Shown here: piece by piece, positions 1 through 7,973 of the stretch
Numbering within the stretch: the first letter of the stretch is position 1
How the letters are laid out: each line of letters begins with the position of its first letter
NCBI GenBank assembly: GCA_044341215.1
Contig: JBIISC010000016.1
Location: 1-27,277 of the forward strand
DNA length: 27,277 bases
Direction: 5' to 3'
Source: JAFMIT01 sp044341215
GTDB lineage: Bacteria > Actinomycetota > Actinomycetes > S36-B12 > UBA5976
The notes under the pieces: generated by a model
Databases searched by the model: none
Seen by the model: only the letters and a program-made list of their open reading frames with translations
Told to the model about the DNA's origin: nothing
Position numbers and translations under genes: made by a program

Positions 1-702
1 CGCATCAATGCTGTTTGCAAGGGCTGAAATGAATTCAAGTTCACGGGCCACTCCCTGAGGATCTAGTGGCAGAGATGAGCCCGCTAGGGCACCTGCACCC
101 ATTGGAGAGTAGTTATGGCGGTCTCGCCAATCCTTTAATCTTTCAACATCACGAATCAGCGCGTGACAATGCTTCGCAAGTTCATGACCAAACGAAACAG
201 GTTGTGCATGTTGCAGGTGGGTAAAACCTGGCGATGGAGTGTCTACGTGGTTTTCTGCTTGCTCAAGAAACGTGATTGCAAGTTCGGTAACTAGTTTCTC
301 AATTGCAAAACTTTGCTCTCTGATGTACATCCGAAAATCTGTTGCAACTTGATCATTTCTACTGCGACCTGCACGAAGTTTTCCCCCAAGGTCTGAACCA
401 AGTAATTCAATTAGGCCTCTTTCTAAAGCAGAGTGCACATCCTCATCAGCCTCTAGCGGCGAAAACACTCCGGACAAAACTTGATCGCCTAATTGCGATA
501 TACCATCTAGCATTGATTCGAGTTCAACATCGGTAAGCAAATTTGCTGCGTGTAAGACGCGAGCATGAGCCGCACTTTGACGCAAGTCGTAAGGTGCAAG
601 CCGCCAGTCGAAGTGAACCGATCGACTTAAATTTGTCATTTCAATCGAAGCTGATTCTTTGAATCTACCACCCCACAGATTTGAATTCTTCTTGTCGCTC
701 AT
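1..702 (-). CDS. argH: Argininosuccinate lyase, N-terminal 234 codons (cut by window edge)
   Basis: Last enzyme of arginine synthesis; it splits argininosuccinate into arginine and fumarate in the cytoplasm as a homotetramer. The frame is open from the ATG at 702 to the left edge. It begins with the family's 'LWGGRF' N-terminus, followed by 'DVHSALERGL', 'LGGKLRAGRSRNDQ' and 'THLQHAQPVSFGHEL', which are conserved fumarase/aspartase-superfamily regions. The catalytic-serine signature loop should lie beyond the edge. The gene sits 18 bp after argR with only a weak purine-rich stretch before the start, so it probably shares the argC operon transcript. argG, normally just upstream in actinobacteria, is not here. 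Identity is secure; only the C-terminal half is unseen. Confidence 0.96.
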   Translation of the reverse strand, partial: MSDKKNSNLWGGRFKESASIEMTNLSRSVHFDWRLAPYDLRQSAAHARVLHAANLLTDVELESMLDGISQLGDQVLSGVFSPLEADEDVHSALERGLIELLGSDLGGKLRAGRSRNDQVATDFRMYIREQSFAIEKLVTELAITFLEQAENHVDTPSPGFTHLQHAQPVSFGHELAKHCHALIRDVERLKDWRDRHNYSPMGAGALAGSSLPLDPQGVARELEFISALANSIDA

Positions 703-720
703 TTTTTAGATGCCCATCTC

Positions 721-1221
721 TTATCTGTTTTGACTACTCAATGAAAGTAATAAATCTTGTACCCGTTTTGCAGACTCCACACTTGGTGTCACAACCATAA
801 CTGTGTCATCTCCAGCAACCGAACCAACAACATCGGCCCAAACGTTGCGATCAATCGCCCCGCCCAAATAGTGCGCTGCTCCAGCTTTTGTATGAATTAC
901 GACGATATTCATTGCCGCTTCAACGCCAGTAATCACTTCGTTCGCGACCTTACTCAATCTAGATTGCGCGTCGGAATCTAAAAGTGGTTGAGGGGTTCTT
1001 GTCGGATCTCCTGGTTGAGAAACCGCATAAATTGACTGACCGTTCTGACTTTGGATCTTTACGGCGCCGATTTCGTCAAGGTCACGACTCAACGTTGCTT
1101 GAGTCACTTCGTAACCAGCTGCGATCAAAAGAGATCTCAAAGCGCTTTGGGTTCGCACTTCTTCACGAGTAATCAAATCGATGATTCGTTGCTGTCGTGC
1201 AGTTCTAGATGGAACGTTCAT
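721..1221 (-). CDS. argR: Arginine repressor ArgR
   Basis: Arginine-dependent transcription factor that binds ARG boxes as a hexamer and represses arginine biosynthesis. The 166-aa protein has the usual length. The N-terminal winged-helix domain carries 'QATLSRDLDEIGAVK' (residues 41-55), the recognition-helix region. The C-terminal oligomerisation/arginine-binding domain has 'GAAHYLGGAID' (114-124) and 'GDDTVMVV' (137-144). The ATG start overlaps the argD stop in a 4-bp ATGA arrangement, which implies translational coupling. The repressor is encoded inside the operon it probably controls; a candidate operator lies in the argC promoter at 5470-5489. Confidence 0.97.
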   Translation of the reverse strand: MNVPSRTARQQRIIDLITREEVRTQSALRSLLIAAGYEVTQATLSRDLDEIGAVKIQSQNGQSIYAVSQPGDPTRTPQPLLDSDAQSRLSKVANEVITGVEAAMNIVVIHTKAGAAHYLGGAIDRNVWADVVGSVAGDDTVMVVTPSVESAKRVQDLLLSLSSQNR

Positions 1222-2411
1222 TCGCTCACCAACTTTGGAAGGATGTCTAGGAAACTCTGTAATTGTTCGCGCGAGATATTCAACGCAGGAGCGAGACGCA
1301 AAACGTTTGACTTAACCGCATTGACTAAAAATCCCTGTTTAGCAGCGGATTTTGTTATTGCCGCTGCATTGTCTGAATTAAGTTCAATGCCGAACCACAT
1401 TCCGCTGTAATTGACTGATTTGATTTGCGGTAAGTTCAATTGCGTAATCGAATTCGCAAACCAATTCGAAAGGTCTACTACATTTTCTGAAAAGGCTTTA
1501 TCGGTTACTACATCTAATACAACGTTTGCTGCTGCCGTGGAAACCGGATTTCCACCAAATGTAGACCCATGATCTCCTGGCGCGAAACTCATAGCAACTA
1601 CTCTGGTGGCGATAACTGCCCCAATTGGAAGCCCTCCGGCTAGCCCTTTGGCTAGAGTGACGATGTCCGGCTGCAAGTCATGCTGGGTGAAATTAAAAAA
1701 GCTTCCAGTTCTACCGACACCAGATTGCACTTCGTCCACAACTAACAACGCTTGATATTTCTTTGCCAGCCGCTGACAGGTTTTTAAGAACTCAGCTGTT
1801 CCAACATTCATCCCGCCTTCGCCTTGGACAGGCTCGACCACGACAGCAGCCACATCCACACCCATGACCGACTCAAGCGATGCAATGTCGTTGAAATCTG
1901 CGAACCTAACTTCGTATCCAAAAGGCCCGAAACCATCACGCTTGGCAGCGTTTCCAGTAATTGAAAGTGCACCAGAAGTTCGACCGTGAAAACCATTGTG
2001 CATTGCGACTATGACTTGTTTCGTTCCATCTGGTTTAATGGAAAAACCATATTTGCGGACGAGCTTCAATGCAGCTTCAATTGCGGTCGCGCCGTCTTGG
2101 CAGAAGAATACTTTTGAATCTCTGCCGAACAATTTAGTCAGTTTTGCCGCTAGATCAAGCGCTGATTCATGGGCATAAAGGTTGCTGGTATGTAACATTT
2201 TGGAAGCTTGTTCAGTAATTGCATTGACTACTAGTGGATGGCAATGCCCGATAACTGAAACGGCTATTCCCCCAAGCAGATCTAGGTATTTCTTGCCTTC
2301 AACATCCCAAACGTAACTACCTTCACCATTTCTGATTGCGATAGCTGGAGTGCCGTAATTTGTCATCATCTGTTGATCCCAGACTTGAGAAAAGTCAGCA
2401 TTAGTTTTCAT
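1218..2411 (-). CDS. argD: Acetylornithine aminotransferase
   Basis: PLP enzyme converting N-acetylglutamate semialdehyde to N-acetylornithine. The 397-aa length is typical. The class-III aminotransferase core is visible: 'LLGGIAVSVIGHCHP' (46-59), 'NGFHGRTSGALS' (139-150), 'VVDEVQSGVGRTG' (224-236, with PLP-pyridine Asp226) and 'TLAKGLAGGLPIGA' with Schiff-base Lys255. One local deviation: the phosphate-binding loop usually read as NSGAEANEAA is QDGATAIEAA here (about 105-114), keeping the Gly-Ala core. ATGA overlaps join it to argB upstream and argR downstream. argF, often between argD and argR, is absent. The family can also act in lysine synthesis as succinyl-DAP aminotransferase; the operon favours the arginine role. 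Confidence 0.96.
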   Translation of the reverse strand: MKTNADFSQVWDQQMMTNYGTPAIAIRNGEGSYVWDVEGKKYLDLLGGIAVSVIGHCHPLVVNAITEQASKMLHTSNLYAHESALDLAAKLTKLFGRDSKVFFCQDGATAIEAALKLVRKYGFSIKPDGTKQVIVAMHNGFHGRTSGALSITGNAAKRDGFGPFGYEVRFADFNDIASLESVMGVDVAAVVVEPVQGEGGMNVGTAEFLKTCQRLAKKYQALLVVDEVQSGVGRTGSFFNFTQHDLQPDIVTLAKGLAGGLPIGAVIATRVVAMSFAPGDHGSTFGGNPVSTAAANVVLDVVTDKAFSENVVDLSNWFANSITQLNLPQIKSVNYSGMWFGIELNSDNAAAITKSAAKQGFLVNAVKSNVLRLAPALNISREQLQSFLDILPKLVSE

Positions 2412-3292
2412 TTGGTTTCCGCCATCACCATAGTGCCGACTCCAGAGTCAGTGAAAACCTCAAGAAGTAGGCCGTGTGCTAATCGCCCATCAATGATGTG
2501 CGCTCGCGATACTCCACCTTTTACGGCTTGTAAACACGCATCCATCTTTGGAATCATTCCACTCGATAATGAAGGTAAAAGTTCTGCCAATTCTGCGACA
2601 TTTATTTGTCTAATGACTTCGTCGCTATCCGGCCAATTTCTATATAAACCTTCAACATCGGTTAGAACAATCAACTTTTCAGCATTTAGCGCTTGGGCGA
2701 GAGCGCCAGCAGCGGTATCTGCATTGATGTTGTAAGTCTTTCCGTCTTTTCCTGTTGCGACGGTGCTAATTACTGGAATCATTCCTGATTCAAGAAGGGA
2801 AAGAATGTGCTCCGGACGAACTTCTACTACATCGCCAACAAAACCCACATCAACTAACTGGCCGTCAACATTTGCCAAGCGTTTTTCAGCTGTAAAAATA
2901 TTTGCGTCTTCCCCACTCACTCCAACAGCCCGCGGTCCATGAGCATTTATAAGACTCACAAGTTGCGGCTGGACCTGTCCTGTCAAAACCATTCGAACTA
3001 CATTCATAACTTCTGGCGTTGTTACGCGAAGTCCACCTTTGAATTCACTTGATACGCCAAGCTTTTCCAGCATCGAAGTGATCTGCGGTCCGCCACCGTG
3101 AACGACAACTGGTTTCAGCCCTGCAAGTCTCATGAACACAATATCCTGCGCAAAAGCAGCTTGTAAAGCTTCATCTACCATTGCGTTTCCGCCATATTTA
3201 ACTACAACAGTAGCGCCGTTGAATCTTTGCAACCAAGGCAATGCTTCGGCGAGGGTGGCCGCTTTTTCTAAAAGAAGTTCGCGATTCATCAT
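2408..3292 (-). CDS. argB: Acetylglutamate kinase
   Basis: Phosphorylates N-acetylglutamate with ATP, the second committed step of arginine synthesis. The 294-aa protein shows the amino-acid-kinase fold motifs 'VVKYGGNAM' (30-38), 'VVVHGGGPQI' (62-71) and 'NINADTAAGALA'. About 28 residues form an N-terminal helix before the first strand ('LAEALPWLQRFNGA'). In this family such an extension is typical of arginine-inhibited, hexameric kinases, so feedback inhibition by arginine is likely (inference from the family). The start reads ATGATG, and its first ATG overlaps the argJ stop by 4 bp. It resembles the M. tuberculosis protein closely in motif order. Confidence 0.97.
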   Translation of the reverse strand: MMNRELLLEKAATLAEALPWLQRFNGATVVVKYGGNAMVDEALQAAFAQDIVFMRLAGLKPVVVHGGGPQITSMLEKLGVSSEFKGGLRVTTPEVMNVVRMVLTGQVQPQLVSLINAHGPRAVGVSGEDANIFTAEKRLANVDGQLVDVGFVGDVVEVRPEHILSLLESGMIPVISTVATGKDGKTYNINADTAAGALAQALNAEKLIVLTDVEGLYRNWPDSDEVIRQINVAELAELLPSLSSGMIPKMDACLQAVKGGVSRAHIIDGRLAHGLLLEVFTDSGVGTMVMAETK

Positions 3293-4440
3293 GACGAATA
3301 CGCACTATTCTCGTGAACATACATAGCGGTCAAATCGTTTGTCCAAAGTTCAACTTCATTCACGCCAGCATTCAAATTGATTTCAATTTCCACAACTCGA
3401 TTTTGCATGCTAACCAGATTGCGATCATCGCCCGTCATGCCCTTCCTGCAAACCCAAACTCCATTTAAAGCAACATCAACATTGTCAGCTTCGAACTTTG
3501 CATTTGTTGTGCCGGTTGCAGCAAGCACTCTTCCCCAGTTTGGATCTTCACCGTGAATCGCACACTTCAATAAATTGCTTCGACCAACGGCGCGAGCAAC
3601 TTCTAAAGCATCTTGCTCAGTATAGGCATTAACAACTTTGATATTGATGTCCTTTGTGGAACCTTCTGCATCCGCAATTAATTGACGAGCTAAGTCTTTG
3701 CAAACCGTTTCTAGAGCCTGACTGAATTGCAGAACATTCGGTTCAATACCACTAGCGCCATTTGCAAGAAGCAGCACAGTGTCGTTTGTGGACATACATC
3801 CATCACTATCAATTCGATTGAAAGAAACATTTATTGCTGCTTTTAAGGCATTTTCTAATTCGATTGGGTCAACTACTGCGTCGGTTGTTATGCAAACCAA
3901 CATGGTTGCAAGACCTGGTGCCAGCATGCCGGCCCCTTTGGCCATTCCGCCTATTTTGAATCCGTTTACTTCTAACTCACTTACCTTCGGCACTGAATCA
4001 GTTGTCATAATTGCTAGAGCTGCATCGCTGCCACCGGTTTTGCAGAGAGCAGCTTTTGCTAAATCACAGCCATTAAGAAGTTTCTCCATCGGCAACCGCT
4101 CTCCAATGAGACCGGTTGAGCAAACGACAACATTGATCGGCGCAACATTGAGAATCTTGGCCACGTGTTCAGCAGTCTTATGAGTATCGGCGAAACCATC
4201 AGGACCTGTGCAAGCGTTTGCGCCACCGCTATTGAGAATCACTGCTTTTATCAGTCCACTTTTCATAATTTCTTGTGACCACAAAACTGGTGCAGCCTTG
4301 AACTTATTGGAAGTAAAAACAGCCGTGGAGGCAAACAATGGGCCTTCGTTCACTACAAGTGCAACGTCGTGATTGCCGCTGCTCTTGATCTTTGCTTTAA
4401 CCCCACTAGCAGTGAATCCTTTTGCAAAAGTAACGCTCAT
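3289..4440 (-). CDS. argJ: Bifunctional ornithine acetyltransferase / N-acetylglutamate synthase
   Basis: Recycles the acetyl group from N-acetylornithine to glutamate; bifunctional members also use acetyl-CoA to start the cycle. The 383-aa precursor contains 'KGAGMLAPGLATML' (168-181). Autocleavage is expected between Ala178 and Thr179, freeing Thr179 as the catalytic N-terminal nucleophile. The C-terminal 'NDLTAMYVHENSAYSS' ending is characteristic. Its presence explains why no argE-type deacetylase is needed in the cluster. Whether it is mono- or bifunctional cannot be told from motifs alone. It has ATGA overlaps with argC upstream and argB downstream. Confidence 0.96.
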   Translation of the reverse strand: MSVTFAKGFTASGVKAKIKSSGNHDVALVVNEGPLFASTAVFTSNKFKAAPVLWSQEIMKSGLIKAVILNSGGANACTGPDGFADTHKTAEHVAKILNVAPINVVVCSTGLIGERLPMEKLLNGCDLAKAALCKTGGSDAALAIMTTDSVPKVSELEVNGFKIGGMAKGAGMLAPGLATMLVCITTDAVVDPIELENALKAAINVSFNRIDSDGCMSTNDTVLLLANGASGIEPNVLQFSQALETVCKDLARQLIADAEGSTKDINIKVVNAYTEQDALEVARAVGRSNLLKCAIHGEDPNWGRVLAATGTTNAKFEADNVDVALNGVWVCRKGMTGDDRNLVSMQNRVVEIEINLNAGVNEVELWTNDLTAMYVHENSAYSS

Positions 4441-5462
4441 GGCGCTATCCCAATCTTTGTAAGTCCTGTTGCTTCGTTGAAACCAAACATCAAGTTTGCG
4501 TTTTGAATAGCTTGGCCTGCTGCGCCCTTGACTAAATTATCAATAACGACAGTAGTGACAATACGATTTGAGTGAGTATCAACAACTGTTTGAATTTGCA
4601 CACTATTTGACCCTAGAACTGAAGAAGTCTTGGGTTGCTGCCCATTGCCTAGAACTGTTACAAACTCTGAATTTGAATAACGTTTTTCATATGCTGCCCA
4701 AATCTCCCCTGCTGTGACTTCCTTAACGAGTTTGGCAGTGATAGTTGCATGGATTCCACGGGTCATTGGTGCGAGTAATGGCGTTAAAGATATTTTCACA
4801 TCTTTGCCAGATGCATTTCTTAATGTTTGTTCGATTTCAGGTGTGTGCTGATGAACACCACCGGTTTTATATGACGAGACAGATCCAATTAATTCGGAGG
4901 CCAATAAGGTCTCGTTTGCAGCCCGTCCAGCGCCACTTGTGCCACTAGCTGCCACTACGACAATGTCATTAGCGTCCACAAATTCCAACATCGGCAATGC
5001 GCCTAATGCAATCGCAGTTGCATAACACCCTGGATTAGCAACACGTGAGCTTTTGGCAATCACTTCTTGGCCAACAATCTCACTTAATCCATAAGTCCAC
5101 TTCCCTGCGTGCGCTGAGTCTCCCGCGTAGTATTTAGTCCAATCATTCTCGTTCTCTAAACGGAAATCAGCGCCCAGATCTACAATCTTTGCTTTAGATA
5201 ATTCTTTTGCAATTTCAGCAGACGCCCCGTGCGGTAGAGCTAGGAAAACCAAATCACATTCATTCAACGCTTTTGAATCAGTGGTTTTAAAAACGCCAAG
5301 ATTTAGATGAGCAAGATGTGGATGTAGTGATGAAACATCTTTGCCAACATTTGACGATGCAGCCAAATATTTAAGCTCAAATTCAGGATGATTACTTATC
5401 AAGGCGAGTAACTCGCCCCCCGAGTATCCAGATGCACCGGCAATGCCAACGGTTATAGTCAT
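4437..5462 (-). CDS. argC: N-acetyl-gamma-glutamyl-phosphate reductase
   Basis: NADPH-dependent reduction of N-acetylglutamyl phosphate to the semialdehyde. It has a Rossmann N-terminus 'VGIAGASGYSGGELL', the 'LALPHG' loop and catalytic Cys146 in 'RVANPGCYATA' (numbered from the chosen start). I chose the ATG at 5462 (341 aa) over the in-frame TTG two codons upstream at 5468. A perfect TATAAT ends 6 nt before this ATG, so the predicted transcription start is the A of ATG and the TTG would not be transcribed. It is the first gene of argC-J-B-D-R-H, 36 bp after pheT, and its stop overlaps the argJ start (ATGA). Confidence 0.95.
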   Translation of the reverse strand: MTITVGIAGASGYSGGELLALISNHPEFELKYLAASSNVGKDVSSLHPHLAHLNLGVFKTTDSKALNECDLVFLALPHGASAEIAKELSKAKIVDLGADFRLENENDWTKYYAGDSAHAGKWTYGLSEIVGQEVIAKSSRVANPGCYATAIALGALPMLEFVDANDIVVVAASGTSGAGRAANETLLASELIGSVSSYKTGGVHQHTPEIEQTLRNASGKDVKISLTPLLAPMTRGIHATITAKLVKEVTAGEIWAAYEKRYSNSEFVTVLGNGQQPKTSSVLGSNSVQIQTVVDTHSNRIVTTVVIDNLVKGAAGQAIQNANLMFGFNEATGLTKIGIAP

Positions 5463-5468
5463 TCCCAA

Positions 5469-5496
5469 ATTATACGCATAAATGCATAAAATACAA
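5469..5496 (-). promoter_or_regulatory. Promoter of the arginine operon (leaderless)
   Basis: On the minus strand a -35-like TTGTAT (5496-5491) and a perfect -10 TATAAT (5474-5469) are separated by 16 bp. The -35 starts 2 bp after the pheT stop codon. The sixth base after the -10 is the last before the ATG at 5462, so transcription should start at or next to the A of the start codon. No Shine-Dalgarno sequence is present, in keeping with a leaderless mRNA, which is common in actinobacteria. The element is read directly; the transcription start is inferred. Confidence 0.75.
5470..5489 (-). promoter_or_regulatory. Candidate ARG box (ArgR operator)
   Basis: The minus strand reads TTATGCATTTATGCGTATAA, an imperfect inverted repeat with outer arms TTAT/ATAA and two TTATGC-type half-sites. 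It fills the spacer between the -35 and -10 of the argC promoter. It resembles the ATGCAT-containing ARG boxes known upstream of argC in Streptomyces. A bound ArgR hexamer here would block RNA polymerase directly. The match is by eye, so function is inferred. Confidence 0.5.
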
Positions 5497-5498
5497 GA

Positions 5499-7973
5499 TT
5501 AACGGAGAGTGGCGCCTAGAGACTCGGCTGCTGATATCGCCTTGATGCGCAAATCTGCGATTTCGGCGTCTGTGAGGGTGCGATCTAAGGCTCTAAAGGT
5601 CAACGAAACAGCCACTGACTTTGAACCCTGTGGCACCTGCTCCCCTTGATACACATCAAATAGGTCAACCGAATCGAGCTCCTCAATACCTGCTGATTCA
5701 ATCGCCCGCACCACTACCGATACTGGCAACTTGTGATCAACTACGAAAGCAAGATCGATTTTGGCCAATGGGAAGGTCTTTATGCGAGATGCGGTTACAA
5801 CTTCACTGTTCAAATACGAAATTGCTTCAACATCCAATTCAAACGCGCAACTTCGAAGCGGAAGTCCATATTCTTGAACTACACGCGGGTGAAGTTCGCC
5901 CGCGAAACCAACAATGCTGTTCCCCATCACAATGGCAGCACATCTGCCAGGATGCCAAGGCGCCTGATCTGCTTGCAAGACCGACGCACCTACATGATTT
6001 AAGTTAACAACTTCGATTGCGAGAGCTATAGCCTTTTGCCAATCCCATTTATCTTTAGCACTAATTAACGTTTCGCCATTTTCGCGATCTCCACAAAGTA
6101 CCGCTCCGACATACCAAGGCTGAACTGGAACCGCTTCGTTCAACTTTGCTAGTTGTTTATCGGTTGGTCGTTTCTCAACAGACAAGATTTCTGCTTTAGG
6201 TCCATCTGTAGGAAGAACAATTAGACCTTGCTCGTATACAGCGACGTTCGAATGACCGCGTCCAAAGTTGCGACGTGCGGTTGCAAGCAGCGGAGCCAAA
6301 ATTGTGGTGCGCATAAAGGGTTGTTCAGCACTCAAAGGATTGAGTAATTCCATTGCAACTCGTCTGCCATCATCTGCAGGGATTCGCATTGAATCTAATT
6401 CTGTCATTGACATAAATGGATACGACAAAACTTCTACAAGACCATTTTCGCTCAACATTCGAGCCACACTTCTACGAAGTCGCTGAAGATCTGTCAATCC
6501 ATTTCCCGCAACAGCCTGTGGCACGATTGAAGGAATTCGATCATAGCCATTAATTCTCGCTACTTCTTCGCTCAAATCTTCCATCATCTGCAAATCAGGT
6601 CGCCAACTCGGAACGGTCACTTCATACTTGGAACCAGAAGTCTTAATTTGGCAGCCTACAGATTCCAAAGCGGATATAACTTCTTCTTTGGCGTAATCCA
6701 CACCTACGCGTTTGAAAGCGAAGTCAGCATCGACAGTAATTGGTGCTGGTGGTTTGCGAATATCTGCCTCGACTGCACCAACTTCTTTTGCATTGCCAAA
6801 TTCTGTTAACAGAGAAACAGCTCGCGCTGATGCTATCGGGCCGAGTTCGTGATCGGTTCCACGTTCAAAGCGCCGCGATGCTTCAGACGACAACTTATGA
6901 GCTCTTGATGTTCTGGCAATATCTCCTGCGGTAAAGCAGGCCGCTTCGATAACAATATTTGTTGTCTCATCGGAAATCTCAGTGCTGGCCCCACCCATAG
7001 TTCCTGCCAACGCGATCGCACCAGAATCATCTGCAATCACAATGTCCTGTGCATCAAGTTTTCTATTAACTTCATCAAGGGTTTTGAGGCTTGCGTTTTT
7101 GCCGGCACGGTCAACCTTGATGCCGCCTTTGAGTTTGTCCGCATCAAATGCGTGTAATGGTTGCCCAAGTTCAAGCATCACATAGTTGGTGACATCTACG
7201 GCAAGGGAAATCGAACGCATACCCGCGAGCGTGATTCTTCGTTGCATCCATGAAGGTGACTTTGCTCGTGGGTCAAAATCCGTCAAAGTACGCAGAACGA
7301 TTCTGGAAACTGTAGTTTTATCGGAAATATTCACTGTTACGGCAGATTTATTTGCACTGATTGAACTGTCAATACTTGCTGGGTCATTCCATTTCCAGCC
7401 GGTTGCAGTGGCTAATTCACGAGCCACGCCGCGCATTGACATTGCGTAACCTCGGTCTGGTAGAACCGAAATATCCAGAACTTCTTCTCTCAATTGCAAT
7501 AGTTCAATTGCATCAGTTCCGAGTTCAGGATCAAGTCCAAGTTCTATCAATCGAATAATCCCATTGTGGTCATCACTCAAGTTCAACTCACGCGCACTAC
7601 AAATCATCCCATCCGAGGTGTGACCATAGGTTTTCCTAGCCGCAATCTCAAAACCGCCCGGCAAGCAAGCGCCTGGCAGTGAAACCACAACTTTGTCTCC
7701 GACTAAGAAGTTCGAAGCACCACAAACAATTCCATGGACCTTCTTTGCACCAACTTCAACTTGGCACCAGCGAATCGTCTTGCCGTTTGCTTGCGGCTCT
7801 TCAACAAATTCCAAAACTTTGCCAACTACAACTGGCCCACGCAAATCTTCGCCGTGCTTAATGATTTCTTCTTCTTCAAAACCGAGTCGGGTGTAGATGG
7901 CTGAGATGTCTTCAATTGTTGTTTTAGCTGGAATCTCAACAAATTCTTTTAACCAAGAAATGGGTATCCTCAT
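5499..7973 (-). CDS. pheT: Phenylalanyl-tRNA synthetase beta subunit
   Basis: Beta subunit of the (alpha-beta)2 enzyme that charges tRNA-Phe. The length (824 aa) is normal. Domains run in the usual order: N-terminal 'MRIPISWLKEFVEI'; an EMAP/OB tRNA-binding domain at about 40-150 with 'SDGMICSARELNLSDDHNGI'; the B3/B4 editing region; the B5 domain and catalytic-like core with 'ARRNFGRGHSNVAVYEQG'; and a C-terminal FDX-ACB anticodon-binding domain over about the last 95 residues ('KTFPLAKIDLAFVVD', 'FDVYQGEQVPQGSKSVAVSL'). Its ATG shares one base with the pheS stop (TAATG), fitting balanced synthesis of the two subunits. No terminator is seen after it; the argC promoter follows at once. Confidence 0.98.
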   Translation of the reverse strand: MRIPISWLKEFVEIPAKTTIEDISAIYTRLGFEEEEIIKHGEDLRGPVVVGKVLEFVEEPQANGKTIRWCQVEVGAKKVHGIVCGASNFLVGDKVVVSLPGACLPGGFEIAARKTYGHTSDGMICSARELNLSDDHNGIIRLIELGLDPELGTDAIELLQLREEVLDISVLPDRGYAMSMRGVARELATATGWKWNDPASIDSSISANKSAVTVNISDKTTVSRIVLRTLTDFDPRAKSPSWMQRRITLAGMRSISLAVDVTNYVMLELGQPLHAFDADKLKGGIKVDRAGKNASLKTLDEVNRKLDAQDIVIADDSGAIALAGTMGGASTEISDETTNIVIEAACFTAGDIARTSRAHKLSSEASRRFERGTDHELGPIASARAVSLLTEFGNAKEVGAVEADIRKPPAPITVDADFAFKRVGVDYAKEEVISALESVGCQIKTSGSKYEVTVPSWRPDLQMMEDLSEEVARINGYDRIPSIVPQAVAGNGLTDLQRLRRSVARMLSENGLVEVLSYPFMSMTELDSMRIPADDGRRVAMELLNPLSAEQPFMRTTILAPLLATARRNFGRGHSNVAVYEQGLIVLPTDGPKAEILSVEKRPTDKQLAKLNEAVPVQPWYVGAVLCGDRENGETLISAKDKWDWQKAIALAIEVVNLNHVGASVLQADQAPWHPGRCAAIVMGNSIVGFAGELHPRVVQEYGLPLRSCAFELDVEAISYLNSEVVTASRIKTFPLAKIDLAFVVDHKLPVSVVVRAIESAGIEELDSVDLFDVYQGEQVPQGSKSVAVSLTFRALDRTLTDAEIADLRIKAISAAESLGATLR

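Noticed and set aside
703..720. Small hairpin AGATG-GG-CATCT between argR and argH as a terminator
   Set aside because: The stem is only 5 bp with a 2-nt loop and is followed by A residues, not U, in the transcript.
757..1410. Plus-strand open frames across argR and argD, and similar antisense frames elsewhere
   Set aside because: They are shadows of strongly supported minus-strand genes, lack ribosome sites and have no recognisable protein features.
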